This document shows positions 24,917 through 32,069 of a stretch of 64,000 nucleotides of DNA, piece by piece. The stretch comes from Novosphingobium acidiphilum DSM 19966 (lineage in GTDB: Bacteria > Pseudomonadota > Alphaproteobacteria > Sphingomonadales > Sphingomonadaceae), in assembly GCF_000429005.1 (NCBI RefSeq), contig NZ_AUBA01000004.1, positions 62,001-126,000 on the forward strand, given 5' to 3'. The translations under genes and the position numbers were made by a program. The notes beneath the pieces were generated by a model. That model saw nothing but the letters and a program-made list of their open reading frames with translations, ran no database searches and was not told the DNA's origin. The stretch's first letter is position 1; every line of letters begins with the position of its first letter.

Positions 24917-25684
24917 TCACCATTGTTCGCGCCAGGGGCGCAAGTCGATTTCGTGGCTCCACGCTGATCGCGGCTGGCGGTGCAACCACAAATAGGCCTG
25001 GGCAATGTCGTCGGGTTTCAGGATCGCATCGTCGCGCAGCAGGTCGGTGGTGTCGCCCACGCGTTCGCGGATGAACACGCCGTCGATCGATCCGTCGCAG
25101 ATCACGTGCGCCACGTGCACGCCCTGCGGACCGAGTTCGCGCGCCATCGATTGGGCCAGTGCGCGCAAGCCATGTTTGGCGGCGGCAAAGGCCGCAAAGC
25201 CTTCGCGCCCGCGCACGCTGGCGGTGGCGCCGGTAAACAGGATCGTGCCGGCCCCGCGCGGCACCATCACCCGCGCCGCTTCGCGCCCGGCAAGAAACCC
25301 GGCAAAACAGGCCATTTCCCAGACCTTGGTGAAAACGCGTGCGGTGGTTTCGCGAATGCCGAACTGCACATTGGCACCGATGTTGAACACCACAACGCCG
25401 ATCGGCCCGATCTCGCGTTCGATCCGGTCAAACAGCGCCACGGTTTCCTGTTCCGAACGAGCATCGACGCCAAAGGCATGCGCCTGCCCGCCGGCGCCGC
25501 GGATGCCGTCGATCAGTGCATCGAGCTGGGCCAGATTGCGCGCGCGGCGGGTTACGCAGACCGGGTGTCCGTCGGCCGCGAAGGCGCGGGCAACCGCCTG
25601 CCCCACGCCCTCGCCGGCGCCGATCACCACGCAGACCGGTTTCGCGGGATCGTTGTCCATCGCGGTTTGCCCTAAGGGGTTCAT
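24917..25684 (-). CDS. Short-chain dehydrogenase/reductase with Phe in place of catalytic Tyr
   Basis: A 255-residue Rossmann protein with cofactor loop VIGAGEGVGQAVARAFA, NIGAN in place of NNAG, and the segment with Ser156, Phe166 and Lys170 where the family has Ser-Tyr-XXX-Lys. The Phe is shared, as I recall, by a subfamily with FAAFAAAK, so oxidoreductase activity is uncertain. The ATG at 25684 overlaps the dctA stop (ATGA); the ATG at 25660 (MDNDPAKP) is the alternative. Middle gene of dctA-SDR-isomerase. Confidence 0.85.
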   Translation of the reverse strand: MNPLGQTAMDNDPAKPVCVVIGAGEGVGQAVARAFAADGHPVCVTRRARNLAQLDALIDGIRGAGGQAHAFGVDARSEQETVALFDRIEREIGPIGVVVFNIGANVQFGIRETTARVFTKVWEMACFAGFLAGREAARVMVPRGAGTILFTGATASVRGREGFAAFAAAKHGLRALAQSMARELGPQGVHVAHVICDGSIDGVFIRERVGDTTDLLRDDAILKPDDIAQAYLWLHRQPRSAWSHEIDLRPWREQW

Positions 25685-26967
25685 GCGCGTGTTCCGCCCA
25701 GCGCCGTGGCCAGCCGTTCGCGATCGAGCGTGCCTTCCCAGCGCGCAACGACCAGCGTCGCGACAGCGTTGCCCATGAAATTGGTCAGGCTGCGGCATTC
25801 GGACATGAAGCGGTCGATCCCCAGAATCAGTGTCATCCCGGCAATCGGAATCGATGGCACGATCGCCAGCGTTGCCGCAAGCGTGATAAAGCCCGCACCG
25901 GTAACGCCGGCGGCGCCCTTTGACGACAGCATCGCCACGCCCAGCAGCAGCAATTGCTGACCCAGCGTCAATTCCACTTTGCACGCCTGGGCGATGAACA
26001 GCGCGGCCAGCGTCATGTAGATATTGGTTCCGTCAAGATTGAAGCTGTAGCCGGTGGGCACGACCACGCCGACAATCGCGCGCGGCACGCCTGCATCTTC
26101 CATCTTCTGCATCAAGCCAGGCAGTGCGGATTCCGACGAGGACGTGCCCAGCACCAGCAACAGTTCCTGCCCCAGATAGCGCGCCAGCCGGAACACCGAG
26201 AACCCGCACAGCCAGCCGACCACACCAAGAATGCCGAACACGAACACGAACGAGGTGACGTAAAACGTCGCCACCAGCATGGCCAGCTTGGCCAGCGCCG
26301 CCACCCCGAACTTGCCCACGGTAAAGGCCATGGCACCGAATGCACCGACCGGCGCCGCGCGCATCAGGATCGCCACGAGCCGGAACATGACCGCGCCCAG
26401 ATCTTCGAACACGCCCAGCAGACGTTCGCCCGCGCCCGGCACAGTGGCCAGCGCCACACCGAACAGCACCGCCACCACCAGCACCTGAAGAATATTGCCT
26501 TCGGTCTGCGACGAAAGCAGCGTGTCGGGGACCAGGCCCAGGAAAAATCCGATCAGCGTGGTATCATGCGCCTTTGCGACATAGTCGGCCACTTTGGTCA
26601 CATCGAGCGCGCCGGGTGCGATCGCGAAACCTGCCCCGGGGCGCACCACATTGGCGACCACCATGCCCAGCACGAGGGCAAAGCCCGACATGACCGCGAA
26701 ATAACCGAGCGCACGCGCCGCCACCCGGCCCAGTGCGCCCAGATCGCGCATGCCCGCGATGCCTGTAACGATCGACACGAAAATCACCGGCGCAATCACC
26801 ATCCGCACCAGCTTGACAAAAAAGTCGCCCAGCGGGCGCAGCGCCTCGCCAAAGTGTGGTGCAAACGCACCCACTGCGACCCCCGCAACGATCGCAATCA
26901 TCACCTGCACCGGCAGCCGACCCAGCGCACGAACCGTTTTTGATGCCACCTGCAGACCCTCTGTCAT
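25681..26967 (-). CDS. dctA: Dicarboxylate/amino acid:cation symporter (DctA/GltP type)
   Basis: A 428-residue inner-membrane carrier of the DAACS family. The re-entrant loop HP1 is LGTSSSESALPGLMQKME, the TM7 motif reads FNLDGTNIYMTLAALFIAQ, and HP2 reads MLSSKGAAGVTGAGFITLAATL. The C-terminal DRFMSECRSLTNFMGNAVATLVVARWEG is typical of DctA, which imports C4-dicarboxylates with protons or sodium. The start MTEGLQVASK at 26967 is chosen; the frame upstream is rejected. The stop overlaps the SDR start. Confidence 0.93.
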   Translation of the reverse strand: MTEGLQVASKTVRALGRLPVQVMIAIVAGVAVGAFAPHFGEALRPLGDFFVKLVRMVIAPVIFVSIVTGIAGMRDLGALGRVAARALGYFAVMSGFALVLGMVVANVVRPGAGFAIAPGALDVTKVADYVAKAHDTTLIGFFLGLVPDTLLSSQTEGNILQVLVVAVLFGVALATVPGAGERLLGVFEDLGAVMFRLVAILMRAAPVGAFGAMAFTVGKFGVAALAKLAMLVATFYVTSFVFVFGILGVVGWLCGFSVFRLARYLGQELLLVLGTSSSESALPGLMQKMEDAGVPRAIVGVVVPTGYSFNLDGTNIYMTLAALFIAQACKVELTLGQQLLLLGVAMLSSKGAAGVTGAGFITLAATLAIVPSIPIAGMTLILGIDRFMSECRSLTNFMGNAVATLVVARWEGTLDRERLATALGGTRA

Positions 26968-27109
26968 TTGAATTGCCCCGCACCGCCTTAATGCGAAGCA
27001 CGCCATTCGCAAAGAGATCCGCGCCGACGTTGCCCGGTATCGTGCCACAGGCTTTTACTGGGCAGCCGTGGCGTTGCGGAATGTGTCCATGCCGCCTAGC
27101 ATACAGCGC

Positions 27110-28381
27110 ATGAAAACCCTGTTTTGCCGTGCGATCGTCGCGTTTGCCGCCTGTATGCCGCTGCCCGCCATGGCTGCGCCGACCCTGCTGCGCCCGGCCC
27201 AGGTGTTCGACGGGGTCGACGCCACCGCGCATCCGGGATGGCAGGTGCTGGTCGACGGCGACAGGATCGTTGCAGTCGGGACAAATCTGCCGGTTCCGGC
27301 AGGCGCCAAAGTGATCGATCTGCCGGGCGCGACGCTGATGCCGGGGATGATCGAGGGGCACGGTCATCTGTTCCTGCACCCCTATAACGAAACGCCATGG
27401 GACGATCAGGTGCTGCACGAGCCACTGGCGCTGCGCACGGCGCGCGCCGTGGCGCAGGCGCGCGCGACACTGCTGGCCGGGTTTACCACCGAACGCGACC
27501 TGGGCACCGAAGGCGCCGGCTTTGCCGATGTCGGTTTGCGCGATGCCATAGCCCAGGCGATCGTGCCCGGGCCGCGCATGCTGGTTGCGACACGCGCGAT
27601 CGTGGCGCGCGGTGCCTATGGCCCCAAAGGGTTCGAACCGGGCGTGCCGATACCCCAGGGCGCCGAAGAAGTATCGGGCATCGACGAAATCGTGCGCGCG
27701 GTGCGCGGTCAGATTGCCGCCGGGGCCGATGTGGTCAAACTCTATGCCGATTACCATTACCAGCGCGGTGAACCCAGCCGCCCGACGCTGACGCTGGCGG
27801 AGATGACCGCCGCGGTTGCCGCCGCGCACGATGCCGGGCGGCCCGTTGCAGTTCATGCAGTCACGGCCGAAGGCATGCGCCGCGCAATTGCGGCGGGCGT
27901 CGATACGATCGAACATGGCGATGAAGGCACGCCCGAGCTGTTTCGTGCGATGCATGACAAAGGCATTGCCTATTGCGCAACGCTGGCCGCCAGTGATGCG
28001 ATTGCCCGGTATCGCGGGTGGAATGGCCAAGGCACACCGCCTGCGGCGGTGACAGAGGCGGTGCACGCGTTCCACCTGGCCATGACCGCGGGAACGCCCT
28101 TGTGCATGGGTGGCGATGTCGGCGTGTTTGCCCACGGCACCAATGCGCGCGAAATGGAACAGATGCAGGCGGCCGGCCTGCCCCCGGCCCAGGTGCTGAT
28201 CGCGGCGACATCGGGCAATGCCCGGTTCTTCGGTCTGCGTGACAAGCTGGGCAGTGTGAAGCCGGGTCTGTTGGCAGATCTGATTGCAGTGGCGGGCGAC
28301 CCTACGCGCGACGCAGCCGCAGTGCGCCACGTGGTCATGGTGATGAAGGGCGGCACTGTCATCACCGCGCCGCGGGACTGA
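27110..28381 (+). CDS. Secreted metal-dependent amidohydrolase
   Basis: A 423-residue TIM-barrel hydrolase with a signal peptide (MKTLFCRAIVAFAACMPLPAMAA). Metal ligands are visible: IEGHGHLF (H84 and H86), a Lys in VVKLYADYHY that is carboxylated in relatives, VHAVTAEGM, TIEHGDE and GGDVG. It belongs to the imidazolonepropionase/prolidase-type amidohydrolases (Xaa-Pro or cyclic-imide cleavage). Exact substrate unknown. The ATG at 27110 gives the signal peptide. Convergent with bufA1. Confidence 0.85.
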   Translation: MKTLFCRAIVAFAACMPLPAMAAPTLLRPAQVFDGVDATAHPGWQVLVDGDRIVAVGTNLPVPAGAKVIDLPGATLMPGMIEGHGHLFLHPYNETPWDDQVLHEPLALRTARAVAQARATLLAGFTTERDLGTEGAGFADVGLRDAIAQAIVPGPRMLVATRAIVARGAYGPKGFEPGVPIPQGAEEVSGIDEIVRAVRGQIAAGADVVKLYADYHYQRGEPSRPTLTLAEMTAAVAAAHDAGRPVAVHAVTAEGMRRAIAAGVDTIEHGDEGTPELFRAMHDKGIAYCATLAASDAIARYRGWNGQGTPPAAVTEAVHAFHLAMTAGTPLCMGGDVGVFAHGTNAREMEQMQAAGLPPAQVLIAATSGNARFFGLRDKLGSVKPGLLADLIAVAGDPTRDAAAVRHVVMVMKGGTVITAPRD

Positions 28382-28424
28382 CCGTAACGACCGCAGACAA
28401 CGGCGCTTCGGCCCCCCGTTGCGA

Positions 28425-28697
28425 TCAGCTGGTGCGGGGGGTCAGCGATCCCTTGCCTTTGGGCGTGCTGATCGTGGTGCAGGTGCCGGCCTTGACCATT
28501 TTCCACAGATTGCCCTGATAATCGGCCTTTTGCGTGCCCGCGCACGATGTCACGCCACCCGCGGCGCAATCGTTCTGTCCGGCGCGCGCGACGCCGTAAC
28601 ATTTTTCCATCGCCGGCTTGCCATCTGCGGCCTGCGCGGCCCCGGCGGCAAGACCCAGCGCCACGCTGGCGGCAAAGGCGGCGGGGGCAAGTTTCAT
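28425..28697 (-). CDS. bufA1: BufA1-family (DUF2282) bufferin precursor
   Basis: A 90-residue precursor with a signal peptide ending AAGAAQAA and the DUF2282 core EKCYGVARAGQNDCAAG. Four Cys at 33, 44, 52 and 73 are the candidates for modification. In the bufferin family an MNIO enzyme converts Cys to thiooxazole-type rings that bind copper in the periplasm. The gene is divergent from bufA2 and lacks its own maturase, so it presumably shares the bufB/bufC pair. No SigF-type promoter is visible on its side. Confidence 0.85.
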   Translation of the reverse strand: MKLAPAAFAASVALGLAAGAAQAADGKPAMEKCYGVARAGQNDCAAGGVTSCAGTQKADYQGNLWKMVKAGTCTTISTPKGKGSLTPRTS

Positions 28698-28802
28698 GCG
28701 GTGTTCTCCTGCCGGACTGTTCCGTTCGGTGTCGTTGTGCCCCAAAACGGCCCGTGCATCGACTGCCCTTGCGCACAGTTTGCCGCAAAACGGTGGATCG
28801 GG

Positions 28803-28829
28803 TGTAACCATGTGCGAACATGGCGCGAA
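28803..28829 (+). promoter_or_regulatory. SigF-type ECF promoter of bufA2
   Basis: TGTAACC at 28803-28809, 16 bases, then CGAA at 28826-28829, 42 bases before the bufA2 start. I recall GTAACC-N16-CGAA as the SigF consensus in Caulobacter. The identical arrangement lies upstream of sigF in this window. Confidence 0.75.
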
Positions 28830-28870
28830 GGGGGTCATGCCACACTGGCACACCTGAGGAGGATCGTTCC

Positions 28871-29158
28871 ATGACCAAGCCCGTTTCGCGTTATGCGCCC
28901 AATGCCCTGATGCTTGCCAGCCAGGCGGCCCTGGTTGCCGCGGCGCTGGCCGCACTGCCCGCACCTGCCATGGCCGACCAAACTCCGGCCGCCAAGGCAG
29001 TGCATTGCTATGGCATCAACAGCTGCAAAGGCACGTCCGACTGTGCCACCGCCAAGAACAGCTGCAAGGGCCAGAACAGCTGCAAAGGCCAAGGCTTCAA
29101 GGCCGAGAGCAAGGACCAGTGCATGGCCGACGGCGGCAGCCTGACCGAACCCAAGTAA
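28871..29158 (+). CDS. bufA2: BufA2-family bufferin precursor
   Basis: A 95-residue precursor peptide with a long signal sequence (ALVAAALAALPAPAMA) and a core rich in Cys-Lys-Gly units. The six Cys (46, 52, 58, 65, 71 and 84) are the likely sites of MNIO modification, and His45 precedes the first. BufA2 peptides bind copper in the periplasm after export. A strong GAGGAGG site precedes the ATG at 28871. It is followed by a hairpin and then by the two maturation genes. Confidence 0.88.
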   Translation: MTKPVSRYAPNALMLASQAALVAAALAALPAPAMADQTPAAKAVHCYGINSCKGTSDCATAKNSCKGQNSCKGQGFKAESKDQCMADGGSLTEPK

Positions 29159-29170
29159 TCCCCCCTGTTC

Positions 29171-29206
29171 GATGGCCGCCCATAACGGGCGGCCATCGCC
29201 CCTTTT
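29171..29206 (+). terminator. Hairpin with T-run between bufA2 and bufB
   Basis: A perfect 11-bp stem GATGGCCGCCC/GGGCGGCCATC with loop ATAAC, followed by GCCCCTTTT. It lies 12 bp after bufA2 and before bufB. As an attenuator it would let the precursor mRNA be made in excess of the maturase mRNA. Confidence 0.7.
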
Positions 29207-29227
29207 GCAAGCGGACACGCCACGACC

Positions 29228-30046
29228 ATGCCCACGCCCCTGTCCGGATTTGGCCTTGGCATGCGCCGGCCGCATTATGCCAGCTATCTGGCGGGCGATG
29301 CTCCGGTTGATTTTGTCGAAGTGATTTCGGAAAATTTCATGGTCGAAGGCGGCCGGCCGCTCGATACGCTGCTGCGGGTGCGCGAACATTACCCCGTTGC
29401 GCTGCACGGGGTGTCCTTGTCGGTCGGATCGGCCGATGGCCCCTCGATCGATTATCTCGACCGGCTGAAAACGCTGGTTGAACGGATCGATCCGGCGGTG
29501 GTGTCCGACCATCTGTGCTGGACCGGCGTGGGCGGGTTCAATTCGCACGACCTGCTGCCAGTGCCGCTGACGGACGAGGCGCTCGACACCGTGTGCCGTA
29601 CGATCGACCGGGCGCAAAGCCATCTGGGCCGACGCATGCTGTTCGAAAACCCGTCGAGCTACATCGCGTTTCCGGGCACGATCACCGAATGGGATTTTCT
29701 GGGCGAAATGGTCCGCCGCACCGGCTGCGGCCTGCTGCTCGACGTGAACAATGTGTTTGTCAGCGCAATGAACCACGCAATCGACCCCTTCGCCTGGCTC
29801 GATGGCCTGCCGCTGCATGCGGTCGGGCAGATCCACCTGGCCGGGCACAGCCAGGGCGCGCACGGGCTGATCGATACGCATGATGCGCCGGTCGATCCGG
29901 CGGTGTGGGCGCTGTATGCCAAGGTGATCGGCCGCACCGGCCCCGTGCCGACAATGATTGAACGCGACGGCAACATTCCCGATCTTGGCGAATTGCTGGC
30001 CGAACTGGCGACAGCGCGCGCGGTTGTGGCAGAGCCGGTGGCATGA
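29228..30046 (+). CDS. bufB: MNIO-family bufferin maturase (DUF692)
   Basis: A 272-residue TIM-barrel multinuclear non-heme iron oxidase that modifies Cys of the precursor. Family ligands are in place: H60 (ALHGVSLSVGS), D94-H95 (VVSDHLCW), E140-N141 (FENPSSY), D172 and N174 (LLDVNNVFVS), H183, H203 and H207 (IHLAGHS), the IDTHDAPV motif and E245 (MIERDGNIP). It acts in the cytosol before export. Its stop overlaps the bufC start (ATGA). Confidence 0.92.
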   Translation: MPTPLSGFGLGMRRPHYASYLAGDAPVDFVEVISENFMVEGGRPLDTLLRVREHYPVALHGVSLSVGSADGPSIDYLDRLKTLVERIDPAVVSDHLCWTGVGGFNSHDLLPVPLTDEALDTVCRTIDRAQSHLGRRMLFENPSSYIAFPGTITEWDFLGEMVRRTGCGLLLDVNNVFVSAMNHAIDPFAWLDGLPLHAVGQIHLAGHSQGAHGLIDTHDAPVDPAVWALYAKVIGRTGPVPTMIERDGNIPDLGELLAELATARAVVAEPVA

Positions 30047-30792
30047 GCGACATCGCGCCACTGGCCACGGTGCAGCACCGGTTCTGCGCCTGGTTGACCG
30101 AACCCGATGAAGACCGCGCGGCCGAGCTGGCGCAAGCGCTGCATGTGGGGCCGGGCCTGGTCGTCTATCAGAACAATTACCGTGTCGCGCTGATCGATGC
30201 CTTGCGCGAAACGCATCTGCGCGCGGCGGCATGGCTGGGCGAAGCTGCGTTTGCGGCCGCGGCGGCGCGCCATATCGATGCACACCCCCCGACACGCTGG
30301 ACGATCGACGCCTATGGCACCGGTTTTCCCGAGGGGCTGCGCGCGACCGACCCGGTTGCGGTCGATCTGGCCACGATCGATCGCGCCATCGGCGATGCGT
30401 TTGTCGCCGCCGATGCAATGCCGGCCGAGGCCACGGCGCTGGCCGCGGTCGACTGGGAACGGGCAGCCATCCGTCCTGTGCCGTCACTGGCGCTGATCCC
30501 GGTCGAAACTAACGCCGATGCCATCTGGCTGGCGTTGGTGGCTGAGACCGCGGTGCCGCAACCCTGTGCCTTGCCCGGCACAGTGCTGGTCTGGCGTCAG
30601 GGGTTCGAGCCGGTGATGCGCCGTGGCGACCCACTCGAATGCCGTATCCTGCGCCGATCGCTTGACGGCACCGCCTTTGCCACGATCTGCGAAGATCTGG
30701 CCGACGAAGGTGATCCCGAACAGGTGGTCACCCGTGCCGGAACGGCGCTGGGTCGGTGGCTGGGCGAATCCATGATCGCCGGATTCGACTGA
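30043..30792 (+). CDS. bufC: DUF2063 / HvfC-BufC-family partner of the bufferin maturase
   Basis: A 249-residue protein with an N-terminal DUF2063 DNA-binding-like domain (VVYQNNYRVALIDALRETHLRAAAWLGEAAF) and a C-terminal part resembling peptide-recognition domains of such partners (LVWRQGFEPVMRRGDPLECRILR). In MNIO systems this subunit delivers the precursor to the enzyme. Translationally coupled to bufB and convergent with nrsF across six bases. Confidence 0.88.
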   Translation: MSDIAPLATVQHRFCAWLTEPDEDRAAELAQALHVGPGLVVYQNNYRVALIDALRETHLRAAAWLGEAAFAAAAARHIDAHPPTRWTIDAYGTGFPEGLRATDPVAVDLATIDRAIGDAFVAADAMPAEATALAAVDWERAAIRPVPSLALIPVETNADAIWLALVAETAVPQPCALPGTVLVWRQGFEPVMRRGDPLECRILRRSLDGTAFATICEDLADEGDPEQVVTRAGTALGRWLGESMIAGFD

Positions 30793-30798
30793 TCGTCC

Positions 30799-31440
30799 TT
30801 ACCAGCGCAGCAGGCGCGGCCCCGCCAGACGCCCGACCAGCGCGGCCCCCAGCATCCCCAGCGAATACCAGGTCAGCACGAACAGGGCCGAGGTTTCCGG
30901 GCAGTGCAGGCAATACAATGTCGCGCCCCACGCCCCTGCGGCCATGCCCGCGCTGGTGCCGGCCAGCGCCAGCCGCGTCGGGGCAAGCCGGCGGAATGAC
31001 CAGGCAAGCCCGGCAAAGATCGGCAGGGCAAGCAGGAACACATTGCGCGAACAGATCGTCCAACTGGCCCCGAGCCACATCGCCAGCCATGGCGCACCAG
31101 GTGCTGCGGCCAATTCGAACGCGGCGATCACTGCCAGCCCCAGCACCGGAACCGCCATCAGCCATAGTGACGCACCGACCCGGCCATCGGGCCGCGCCAG
31201 CCGCGACGCCGCGACAGTGGCACAGACCGCAAGACTGATCGTATAGGCCCATTTCAGCCAGAACGTGGACCCGTGCATGGCCAGCGCCAGATCGGGACGC
31301 AAGCCAAGCCAGCCGATCACCGCCGCCAGCGTGACCAGAGCACCGCCGACAAGGCCCAGCGCCAGTCGCAGGCCCAAAGCATGGCGCGGCACGGGCCGAA
31401 GATCCTGCGCCAGGCTGGCAATCAGATCATCGCTATTCAC
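30799..31440 (-). CDS. nrsF: NrsF-family (DUF1109) membrane anti-sigma factor
   Basis: A 213-residue protein with six hydrophobic segments (GLVGGALVTLAAVIGWLGL, LKWAYTISLAVCATVA, SLWLMAVPVLGLAVIAAFEL, VFLLALPIFAGLAWSF, GTSAGMAAGAWGATLYCLHC, VLTWYSLGMLGAALVGRL). The YCLHC pair fits the conserved Cys of NrsF that sense metals. It holds SigF at the membrane. It begins with a GTG that overlaps the sigF stop (GTGA). Confidence 0.88.
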   Translation of the reverse strand: MNSDDLIASLAQDLRPVPRHALGLRLALGLVGGALVTLAAVIGWLGLRPDLALAMHGSTFWLKWAYTISLAVCATVAASRLARPDGRVGASLWLMAVPVLGLAVIAAFELAAAPGAPWLAMWLGASWTICSRNVFLLALPIFAGLAWSFRRLAPTRLALAGTSAGMAAGAWGATLYCLHCPETSALFVLTWYSLGMLGAALVGRLAGPRLLRW

Positions 31441-31982
31441 AGCCAGCTGTCCCTGACCCGCGCCGCCAGCGCCTTGAGCCCGCGATGCGCCGATACCTTC
31501 ACGTCGGATTCGCCGATGCCCAGGCGCTCTGCCGCTTCAGCCGTGTTCAACCCATCGATGCGCGTGGCGCGCAACACTGCGGCCTGTTTTTCGGGGATCG
31601 TTGCCAGCAGGCGATCAAGATCGGACCGCGCGTCGCTGGCTTCGGCAAAGGCAAAGTCATCGGCCAGTTCAGGCAGATCGTCGATCGGCGTGGTGCGGCC
31701 CGACCGGCGATAGCGATCGATCAGTTTGTACCGCGCGATCGCATAGACCCAGGCCCCCAGCGGGCGGTCAGGGTCATAAGTGGCACGGCGTTGGTGCACG
31801 GCGATCAGCGTTTCCTGCACAAGGTCCTCGACATCATCATCCCGCCCGCCAAGCCGGCGACGGAAAAACCCGCGCAATGGCATCAACAGCGCGCGCAACA
31901 GCGCTGCATGCGCAGCGCCATCGCCCGCCAGCCCTGCCAGCATCAAAGCCCGCAGGCGATCATCATCCTGCCGCATGCGCAT
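31437..31982 (-). CDS. sigF: ECF RNA polymerase sigma factor, SigF type
   Basis: A 181-residue ECF sigma factor with region 2 (LVQETLIAVHQRRATYDPDRPLGAWVYAIARYKLIDRYR) and region 4 helix-turn-helix (GLNTAEAAERLGIGESDVKVSAHRGLKAL). It is coupled to nrsF downstream. The adjacent bufferin genes and the promoter motif shared by sigF and bufA2 point to an autoregulated metal-stress regulon like that of Caulobacter SigF. Starts at Met1 or Met3 are possible; the mapped promoter leaves a very short leader. Confidence 0.92.
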   Translation of the reverse strand: MRMRQDDDRLRALMLAGLAGDGAAHAALLRALLMPLRGFFRRRLGGRDDDVEDLVQETLIAVHQRRATYDPDRPLGAWVYAIARYKLIDRYRRSGRTTPIDDLPELADDFAFAEASDARSDLDRLLATIPEKQAAVLRATRIDGLNTAEAAERLGIGESDVKVSAHRGLKALAARVRDSWL

Positions 31983-31995
31983 CTACCCCTGCGTA

Positions 31996-32022
31996 TTCGT
32001 GGTACGCAGCGGTTTGGTTACA
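31996..32022 (-). promoter_or_regulatory. SigF-type ECF promoter of sigF-nrsF
   Basis: On the minus strand TGTAACC (32022-32016), 16 bases, then CGAA (31999-31996). It has the same two boxes and the same spacer length as the bufA2 promoter. The expected transcription start lies only about 6-8 bases before the sigF ATG, so the mRNA would be nearly leaderless. Confidence 0.75.
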
Positions 32023-32069
32023 GCAGGTCCGGACAAAGGTCAGCGCAAAAAGTTGGCGCGCCAGCGCGA

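Noticed and set aside
26564..30487. Two long minus-strand frames opposite the amidohydrolase and bufBC genes
   Set aside because: Shadows of clear plus-strand genes; the translated sequences are low complexity with no family features.
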